This document shows positions 1 to 7,300 of a DNA stretch of 24,251 nucleotides, piece by piece. How positions within the stretch are numbered: the first letter of the stretch is position 1; the number at the start of each line of letters is the position of its first letter. Under the pieces are notes generated by a model, which saw only the letters and a program-made list of their open reading frames with translations, was not told the origin of the DNA and did not search any database. Position numbers and translations under genes: made by a program. Location: assembly GCA_905203555.1 (NCBI GenBank), contig CAJKWK010000044.1, positions 1 to 24,251 on the forward strand, written 5' to 3'. This stretch comes from an uncultured Lachnospiraceae bacterium (GTDB taxonomy: Bacteria > Bacillota > Clostridia > Lachnospirales > Lachnospiraceae).

Positions 1-22
1 ACCGGTAAGCGATATTTTTTAG

Positions 23-535
23 CCACAAGTGTTACAAAAATGCTTGACCACAACAGAACTTGTAAAGCTTAGGGCTGAAGATATATACATGAGCAGGATG
101 CAGGTCTATGTTCCAAAAAGTAAAAATCATCGTGACCGTTGGACAATACTCTCAAACCGGGCACTTGAACTCTTAAAGGAGTATTGGAGAAGTTATCCTG
201 TTAAAAGAGACTATCTTTTTGTTTCTTTGGATAAACCTCATGAACCGCTAAAAGTAAGTGGTGTCGAGATTATGCTTCGAGCTGTTGGAAAAGATGCAGG
301 ATTAAGCGTGCATCCTCACACTCTCCGTCATTCCTTTGCCAGTCACATGATTGAACAGGGTGTTCCCATTAATTATGTCCAGTCTATGCTTGGACATCGC
401 TGTCTGGAATCGACACAGGTTTATATTCACATTTCCAATAAAACAGTAATGGGAATTAAAAGCCCGTTAGATCATCCACAAAAGAAAAAACGCGGTCGCA
501 AACCTAAGAAAAAGGATGGTGATTCTAATGAGTAA
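23..535 (+). pseudogene. tyrosine recombinase, 5'-truncated
   Basis: This is the C-terminal catalytic part of a tyrosine site-specific recombinase, about 168 residues where intact relatives have roughly 300. Counting from a GTG at 29, HTLR (His97, Arg100), LGH (His123) and the nucleophile in QVYIHIS (Tyr132) are visible. An in-frame TAG lies at 20-22. The segment that should hold the first catalytic arginine (usual GLRxSEL) reads CLTTTEL, so that arginine is missing. The Lys-rich tail overlaps the start of the IS91-type transposase, and some IS91-family elements carry such a recombinase as a companion gene. It is probably inactive. The true start, if any, lies outside the window or has been lost. 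Confidence 0.8.
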
Positions 536-1688
536 TGAAATCACCATTCAGGATGTTTTTCATCAGTTCCTTCCAGAATACAGTGAAACACATCTTTTCT
601 CTTCCGAACAGCATATGGCAGCACTATGTATCTCTAAATGCAAAACTGCCGAAATGGGAACCAATATCAGTGAATGTGAATCCTGCCACAAGCAGTACAT
701 TCATTATAATTCCTGCAAAAACAGACACTGCCCGATGTGTCAGGGAATGGAAGTCGATGAATGGATTGATAAACAGCAGGAAAATGTACTTGATGTTCCG
801 TACTTTCATACCGTATTTACAATCCCGGAAGAACTGTATTCTTTAGTGTATTCCAATCAGAAACTTTTATATGATGCACTGTATCATGCTGCACATCTGA
901 CCATGACAGAATTGTCTTCTGACCCAAAACATCTCGGAGCAAGAATCGGATACATTTGTGTACTTCACACCTGGGGTTCAAGAATGAATTATCATCCACA
1001 TCTTCATACCATAGTTCTTGGCGGTGGTCTGGATTCCACCAATCATTGGAAAGATAAAGGAAAAAAGTTTTTCTTTCCAGTAAAAGTGATGTCAGCTGTA
1101 TTTAAGAAACATTACCTGAAAGAACTCAAACTGCTTCGTGAGTCAGGAAAGCTGCAATACGCTGGAACATCACAAAAACTTCAAAATCATTATACCTTCA
1201 AGGAACTATTAGATACGCTTTATGCAAAAGAATGGGTTGTATATACCAAAGAAGCCTTTAATGGAGCTAATTCGGTGATTAAATATCTGGGCAGATACAC
1301 CCATCGAATTGCTATCAGCAATCGCAGGATCATCAGCATGACATCCGAAACAGTCACTTATCTTGCCAAAGACTACAAAAATGGTGGGAAAATGATTCCT
1401 TACACTGTGAAAGGGACAGAATTCCTGCGTATGTTTCTTATGCATGTGCTCCCTAAAGGGTTTGTACGTATTCGGTACTATGGTATTCTTTCCTGTAGAA
1501 ACAAAAAAGAAAAAATGGATTTATGCAGAAAACTTTTAAACAGTATACAATATCTTTCGCAGTTAAGAAATAAGTCAGTTGCCGAAAAGCTTCTGATTCT
1601 GTATCAAAAAGATATCTGCAAATGTGAAGCATGTGGTGGAAAACTCTCATCATTCAGACTCCGTGGTTCCTATTCCCTTACGGGGTAG
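528..1688 (+). CDS. IS91-family (Y2 rolling-circle) transposase
   Basis: This is a rolling-circle transposase of 386 residues from the ATG at 528. That start is preferred over ATG 516 because AAAGGATGG (511-519) sits just upstream. The N-terminal zinc-binding domain shows CESC, then CKNRHCPMC. The HUH metal motif is HPHLH near residue 158. The paired tyrosines of the Y2 class are in YLGRYTHR near residues 253 and 257. A final CKCEACGG finger closes the protein. All key residues are present and the length is normal for the family, so the protein could be active. It overlaps the preceding recombinase by 8 bases, implying translational coupling. The termini of the element were not identified. 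Confidence 0.9.
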   Translation: MSNEITIQDVFHQFLPEYSETHLFSSEQHMAALCISKCKTAEMGTNISECESCHKQYIHYNSCKNRHCPMCQGMEVDEWIDKQQENVLDVPYFHTVFTIPEELYSLVYSNQKLLYDALYHAAHLTMTELSSDPKHLGARIGYICVLHTWGSRMNYHPHLHTIVLGGGLDSTNHWKDKGKKFFFPVKVMSAVFKKHYLKELKLLRESGKLQYAGTSQKLQNHYTFKELLDTLYAKEWVVYTKEAFNGANSVIKYLGRYTHRIAISNRRIISMTSETVTYLAKDYKNGGKMIPYTVKGTEFLRMFLMHVLPKGFVRIRYYGILSCRNKKEKMDLCRKLLNSIQYLSQLRNKSVAEKLLILYQKDICKCEACGGKLSSFRLRGSYSLTG

Positions 1689-1981
1689 CAAATACAATTA
1701 AATATGTCTGGAAAGCCTTCTGATTAAGGAGGTCTATTTGTCGTGCCATCAAGTCAAAAAAGTGTCAGTAAGAGAATTTACAGATTTGCAAAACCGACTA
1801 TTTTTGATAAAATCAAGGATGAGAAAACACATTGAAATTCCATAGTGTCTTGGATAACCGGACGCGATTTGGTTCAATTGGTGAAAATCGGTGTGCAGTC
1901 CAGAGGAATGGGCAGATACAATAAAAGTGTAGTCTGCTTTTTCCTCTGCCCTGACGCCGATTGTTCACGAAATAATTATCA
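1689..1981. other. gene-poor stretch after IS91 transposase
   Basis: No conserved gene is recognised here. AAGGAGG at 1726-1732 precedes two overlapping tiny frames, TTG 1738 to TAG 1845 (35 residues) and GTG 1743 to TGA 1835 (30 residues). Neither matches a family I know. The right part holds the inverted repeat listed separately. The stretch probably contains the end of the IS91-type element, but I could not place the boundary. Confidence 0.4.
1884..1964. repeat. long imperfect inverted repeat
   Basis: CAGAGGAA (1901-1908) pairs with TTCCTCTG (1941-1948). GCAGA (1912-1916) pairs with TCTGC (1933-1937). The outer arms AATCGGTGT and CGCCGATT extend the stem. It sits between the IS91-type transposase and the 3' end of the Fic remnant. 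It could be the hairpin near an IS91 terminus or a terminator for leftward transcription; no clear T-run follows. Confidence 0.6.
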
Positions 1982-2671
1982 TTACTTCTTAAATATATAC
2001 TTTCCTTTTCCGTAACCGGAGACTGGTTCAATAATATCCGCCTGCACCAGATTGGAAAGAAGTTTGGAAGCGCCTGAACCTTTCAATTCAAGCAATTCCA
2101 TAACTGCACTCCTGCCGAATACTCCATCAAAGCCAAATCTCTCAAAGAGCCTATGGATGTGAATTACTGTTTTAGCAGAGAAATCCCGTCCTTTTTCGGC
2201 AAACATACCTTCAATGTCCACTTTTTCGGTTTCAATATCCACTTTTTCCTCATTCCAAAGTCCACTTATATGCAAACTGCGGTTATGCAACTCATTTTTC
2301 CCATTCAAAAGCAAGTTTCTTAAAAATACTTCCAAATACTCGGTTGTTTCATAAATGCCTTTTTGCAGGTTTGTATAATTTGCTCTGACGAGCGCATTTC
2401 TAAAATACCACGCATTTTCTGCAAATATATCATTTGTAACCGAAAAACCAAGTGTTCTCAAATATTTAATAAAAAATACCGCCGTCGTTCTTGTGTTTTC
2501 TTCTCCAAAAATATGAATCTGCCATAATCGTGAAATAAATACCGCTAAATGATGAATGATTTCGTCCATTGAAAGCCCTTTATAGCTGAAATTCTTTTCT
2601 TGAGAAAAATCATATTCCAACGTAGCATTCAATTCTGAAGCACTTCCATACAGAACTGTTTCCCCATATCA
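1982..2671 (-). pseudogene. Fic-domain protein, N-terminally truncated
   Basis: This is the C-terminal part of a Fic (AMP-transferase fold) protein. Recognisable are the approach helix (LSMDEIIHHLAVFISRLWQ), the Fic loop HIFGEENTR, the following KYLRTLGF helix, the NALVRANY segment and a winged-helix-like tail. The usual loop is HxFxEGNTR; here the loop glycine is replaced by Glu. The frame stays open upstream of the first possible TTG start (2632) to a TGA at 2669-2671. Residues in that extension (ETVLYGSASELNATLEYDF) fit the family, so the gene continued upstream originally. Roughly the first 100-150 residues, including any inhibitory helix, are missing. It is probably a dead remnant. Confidence 0.75.
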
Positions 2672-2772
2672 TACTTATAAATTTATATTCTACCAAGAAT
2701 GATACAAGTATATCATATACAGAAAATTTGTGCTTAGTAAATTTAATTCTGCTCATATTATCACATATCACT

Positions 2773-2859
2773 TCATTTCTGATCTATAAACATATTCTCC
2801 TGTATCAAAACAATATACATCAAGCCGATGACCGAAAACACAGCCAATGCTGATTCCAT
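2773..2859 (-). CDS. possible 28-residue membrane peptide
   Basis: An ATG at 2859 opens a 28-codon frame whose middle (ALAVFSVIGLMYIVLI) would form one membrane helix, ending in a short polar tail. It lies 39 bases after the stop of the FtsX-type fragment on the same strand. The ribosome site is weak (only CAGG upstream). It may be a real small protein, the remnant of a larger membrane gene, or chance. Confidence 0.25.
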   Translation of the reverse strand: MESALAVFSVIGLMYIVLIQENMFIDQK

Positions 2860-2898
2860 GATCTTATTACCTGAAAGATTCGAATATGAGTAGACTGT

Positions 2899-3390
2899 TT
2901 AATACCTTATTCTGTCAATGATTGATTCTTTCTTCACATTTTTACTTAATACAAAGGACAAGACAATCTGCATAATGAGTAGCACTGAAACCATAATCAG
3001 AACTTCTGCTACCGGAAAATGATATGTGCTGATTCCAAAAAAACCTTCCTTCTTTGAGTATAAGAATGCTAAATATCCTGCCGGAAGTCCGATAATCAAA
3101 GAGATTAAAATTGAACCTACTGTAAAGAATATACCCTCCAGCTGTAGCATTTTTCCCAGCTGTCCGTTACTCATTCCAACAGCCTGAAGTATACCAAACT
3201 CCCGTTTTCGTGTAATGACATTCATAATCATTGTATTTGCCATATTCAAAAAACATATCGTACCAATCAATCCAAGGAATGTATATGCCATCACCTTAAC
3301 AAGAAGCATTTGTTTTTCTGCAAGATTGTAAACTTCATCATAACTCTCCCAATAAACATGCTCATCATTTTCGTAAAGCTGTTGTAAACT
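2899..3390 (-). pseudogene. FtsX/MacB-type ABC permease, C-terminal fragment
   Basis: This is the end of an ABC-transporter permease of the FtsX/MacB class. The frame holds three hydrophobic helices and the typical cytosolic motif RKREFGILQAVGMS after the first of them. It finishes in KKESIIDRIRY. The frame is open from a TGA at 3391-3393, and the residues ahead of the first ATG (3309), such as YWESYDEVYNLAEKQ, look like normal permease sequence. The gene was therefore cut rather than born short. Intact relatives have several hundred more residues. No partner ATPase gene is near. Its broken 5' end abuts the equally broken 5' end of the YitT fragment on the other strand. Confidence 0.8.
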
Positions 3391-3716
3391 TCATTTTTGC
3401 TGTTGCAGTAGACAAATTAATGTACGGAATCAATTCAGGTAAACTTGCACTAATAGTGACAGACCATGGTTCCGAAATTTGCGAAGTAATCGACAACTGT
3501 TGTCAACGCGGGACTACAATTTTAAACGCTCTGGGAGGATATAACAAAGACGAAAAACAAGTCGTTATGTGTGCTTGTAGTAACAAAGAAATGTTCCAGG
3601 TACAGCAAGCTGTAAAAGAAGCTGATCCCGCATCCTTCTTGATCGTACTTGAATCCAACGAAGTTCATGGAGAAGGATTTAAAATGGTGCAAATCGGAGA
3701 ACAGGCCGCCGATTAA
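3378..3716 (+). pseudogene. YitT-family membrane protein, C-terminal DUF2179 fragment
   Basis: This is the C-terminal soluble domain of a YitT-type membrane protein. The frame reads from the last piece of membrane helix (FIFAVAVDKLMYG) into a DUF2179 domain with GKLALIVTDHG, the RGTTILNALGGY turn and DPASFLIVLESNEVHGEGF. Intact members are about 280-300 residues with five or six helices, so about two thirds is missing. An ATG at 3420 could in theory start a 98-residue protein, but no good ribosome site precedes it. A terminator follows directly, as expected for the original 3' end. The function of DUF2179 is not established. Confidence 0.8.
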
Positions 3717-3721
3717 AAATA

Positions 3722-3760
3722 AAGTCGATACAGGCCTTCAAAAATCTTGTATCGGCTTTC
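3722..3760 (+). terminator. Rho-independent terminator after YitT fragment
   Basis: GTCGATACA (3724-3732) pairs with TGTATCGGC (3748-3756) with one G-T wobble and is followed by TTTCCTT. It lies just after the stop codon at 3716. Confidence 0.7.
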
Positions 3761-3763
3761 CTT

Positions 3764-4190
3764 ATATCAGATTGCAGTGAAAAGAATCTTCTGTATTTAA
3801 AAGAACAGAAAATTTCCAGTTACATCAAACTGCAGGATCATGAAAAACGAAAAATGCGTGCTTATCAAGAAGATATTGGAAAGTATTACAACATGAAAAC
3901 ACAGATGTTCGAGGATGAACTTTATTATGTCTGCCATGACGGAAGAGAACTTCATCATATCAGAACAGAGACAAAAGAACGGCTGGTTACACTCAAACAT
4001 TTGAGGTGTATGGGTGTTCTGATTGCAGCGGCTGCGAACATAAAGCAAAATGTCTCTATAAATATGATGCTGAAAAAGATATAGAGAATTCATGCTGTAT
4101 GTGATTGGAAGAAATATAAATAAATACCATCGTTTTCTTCATGATAAGATCAAGAAATTTGAAGGAAAAACTGAAGAAAAGACTGCTTAG
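3764..4190 (+). pseudogene. IS1182-family transposase, C-terminal remnant with frameshift
   Basis: Two frames read as one broken transposase tail. The first (about 3764-3985) gives SDCSEKNLLYLKEQ, then KLQDHEKRK, EDIGKYYNM and CHDGREL. About position 3985 the match moves to another frame, giving AGYTQTFEVYGCSDC, SGCEHKAKCLYKYD and EKDIE, ending in stops near 4110. A last segment follows (NKYHRFLHDKIKKFEGK) to 4190. The Cys cluster CSDCSGCEHKAKC and the order of segments are typical of IS1182-type (DDE) transposases. The catalytic N-terminal two thirds is absent. It is inactive. Confidence 0.75.
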
Positions 4191-4256
4191 AAAAAGGGTG
4201 CTTTCAAAAATACAGCCAAGGGTTTTTTTGCGCCCTAAAATATAGGCAGAAACTAA

Positions 4257-4323
4257 AAAATACGAATCTCCCAAAGAAGTTCAAGTATTAAAAATACTGA
4301 TTTCTACGGGAGATTCGTATTTT
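4257..4323. repeat. 16-bp perfect inverted repeat with nested hairpin
   Basis: AAAATACGAATCTCCC (4257-4272) is exactly complementary to 4308-4323. Inside, AGTATT (4284-4289) pairs with AATACT (4293-4298). A-runs and T-runs flank the stem on both sides, so it could act as a terminator in either direction, or be the terminal structure of the broken IS. Confidence 0.75.
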
Positions 4324-4335
4324 AAGATTTAGAGC

Positions 4336-4357
4336 CTAAAAATCGGTATTAACCGAT
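4336..4357 (-). terminator. Rho-independent terminator of the GH43 gene
   Basis: On the minus strand, ATCGGT-TAAT-ACCGAT is followed by TTTTTAGG. It is about 40 bases past the stop codon of the large GH43 gene. The strong palindrome at 4257-4323 lies just beyond and may act as a second terminator. Confidence 0.6.
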
Positions 4358-4398
4358 AGCCCCTTTTACCCTGTCCCTAAACAGGCAACTCTACAATA

Positions 4399-7300
4399 TT
4401 ATTTTTTTCTTTTTGCCCGCACTGCCATTCCAGCTCCGAACATCGCCAGAATTAACAGCACACCCCAGGAAACAACATTAGCCGAATCTCCGGTTTTCAC
4501 CGTACCATTTCCACTTCCGCCATCTCCCTGGCTATTACCGCTGCCGCCTTGATTACCTCCATTATTTTGACCACCTCCAGCATCCGGTACTACAACCGTT
4601 AGTTTTGCACAAGCCTCTCCGCCGTCGCTATAAACAAATGCAACCGTATAAACACCTTCCGCGAGGCTGTCTAAATACTCCGGTCGAACTAGGATTGTCA
4701 TATTTTCTGCATCAAAGGTATATTGAGATGGGTCAACTACGACACCGCTTATCTCTAAATGATCAAACTTACCTTTACTGATTTTAAATGTAAGACCTTC
4801 TTTCGAGCCTCGTGTCCACTTGCTGTCGCTTCCTTCCAGCACCTTATAACCTTCATTCTCCTTTAATTTCAGATTCTCCAGTGCATCTTCCAGCATTTTT
4901 ACGGCTTTTGCAATCTCGCGCTCTGTTGCCTCCTGATCATCATAGACTTTCTGTGCTTCAGAGAATGCTTCCTGCATCTTTTCTACTGTTTCTTCTGTAT
5001 ACTTAGAAACATCTACCTTAGACGCCCGCTCAATTACTTTTGCCAGCTTGCTCTTATCTGGAGCCGTTGCTTTCTTTTCTTTAAACTGCCATTCATCGAT
5101 GCTCATCAGATTATCTTCCTTGGAATCTCCGTTAAACACAAAGAAAACATTATGTGTTCCTGTCAGGCCTTTTACTTCGCAGCTTAACTCCTTCCAGGAT
5201 CCATCTCCTGCTGGAATGTCAAGTGTTCCCACCACTTCTCCATCCGGTGAATCAACTCTAAGCTCTATCGTTCCTCCTGCCTCAGATGCAACTTTCGCTG
5301 TGAAGGATGCTGCTCCCTCCATTCCAAAATCTGCACCGGCCACTGCTGCCCAGTCTCCAGGGTTAATACCGGTTACTTTTCTATTGTTTACCGCTGAAAG
5401 TCCATTTCCTTTTTCTTCACAGTCTTCCACCTGTATTCCAGACTGCCATGCAATGGTTTCTCCTGCAGTCTTGGCATATGGATCTATTGTGTGAAGCTGG
5501 CTGATTCCTTCGCGATCGGCAATAATCTCCTTAATGCCTCCGTCTGCATAATAGAATACCTCATTAATATGTGTGGATCGATATCCTTTCTCAATACCCA
5601 TTGCCTGACCCAGCGTCTGTGCATGATAGGTGATATAGGATTTTCCGTCAAAGTTAAAAATAGCATGATGATTGTTGCCGCCTACACCAAAGTATGTATG
5701 CGGATTCTGCAGAATTTCTCCCTTGTACTCATATGGTCCCATCGGATTATCACTTACCATATAGCAAATGTTTCCATATCCCGGATATCCTGCTATCGCT
5801 GAATGATCACCCGAAAAATTAGAACAATAGGTATAATAATACTGGTCATTAACCTTGTGTATGCCACCATCCTCAAACATACACGGTGCATCGATCATCA
5901 CAGCTTCGCCTTCAACGCTGGTCATATCATCTCCCAGCTTCATCACTCTTGCCGTCTTTGGATTCAGGCAGCTTGCATTATCCTGGTCGTTTGGAATTCC
6001 TCCGCCGAACACTAAATATCCAGTTCCATCATCATCCACCATAACAGCCGGATCAAAAATCCAGGTAACTCCCTGTGCTCCTGGTGTGCTGGCATCTACA
6101 AGTGCTTTTCCATTTGGATCTCTAAATGGTCCCACCGGAGAGTCTCCCTCGAGCACTCCGATGCCGCCTCCGCCATTACAGAAATACAGGAAGAATTTAT
6201 CTTCTCCATTAATTTTCTTATAAGCTGCTGCCGGAGCCCAGGAATTATTTGCCCATTTAGCCGCTCCATTTTCTCCCGCCACCTGAACAAATCCATGATC
6301 TGTCCAGTTCACCATATCTGCGGAAGAAACCACATGCAACTTATTAATCTTACTGTATGTATTATCAATCAAATTTCCTTCGGCATCATACTCGAACTGG
6401 TCGGCTGTCATATATAAGTAAACCCGGCCATCATAAGTAAGCGCAAATGGATCCGCTCCAAAATCATAATCAATAACTGGATTTGAGTAGCCTGGGATTT
6501 TTGCCAATGCACTCGTTTTCAGCTTTGTCATAGAGATATTGGACACTGCCTGGTCTACATTGTAGCTTACATTTCCTCCTGCCACTTTTACATAGTCTGT
6601 ACGCACTGTTACCGTCTTATCTTCGGTAAGATAATCCGCTAATCGCAATGTTACCGTTGCAAATTCCTGTCCTTCTGTATTGTTGTAATCAACTTTATCC
6701 CCTGTAACTGAAAGAACCAGTCGTCCATTCAAGTAAGAATAAGAAGTATTTCCTGATACATTTTTGTCCTGGAAAGCAACATCTGCCACTCGGAATTCTT
6801 CTGGAATATTCATAGACATCTCAATTCCGGAATACTCTCCATCCGGAAGTGCGTCCATTTGAATCGGGAGCTTCACCTCTGCATTTGCAATTCCTGATCC
6901 CCCTTCGATATCCTCTAACGATACATTCAATCCTGTCGGCGCACTTTCTGCTCCCTTATCTCCCACGTGGAAATAATCAAAATCTGCATATCCACCGGCT
7001 TCTATAGTCGCATAATTAAATAATCCGAAGCGATATCCCATGAAATGCGGAAGCGTATATGCCATCTGCAGAGTATCGCCAATCTGAGACCACTCTTTTC
7101 CGTCCAGGCTATAAAAGAATACCGCTTTATCCGTCTTCTGTTTAAAGTCCATATCTGCACGCAGATAAACTCTCTCTACAGAAGGATCAAGTTCTACCCG
7201 TTCGATCTCATTTCCATTTGGGTTATCATCACTTTCCGTCTTCACCATAACCAAATATTTGGTTCCGCCTTCCATCTTGACTCCGACGTATCCATAATGC

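Noticed and set aside
1813..2031. Minus-strand frame of 72 codons over the inverted repeat
   Set aside because: It crosses the Fic stop region in another frame, has no ribosome site and covers a hairpin. The translation matches nothing I know.
4056..4274. Minus-strand frame of 72 codons
   Set aside because: It lies opposite the IS1182 remnant and is rich in Phe/Ser from A-rich DNA. No start signal.
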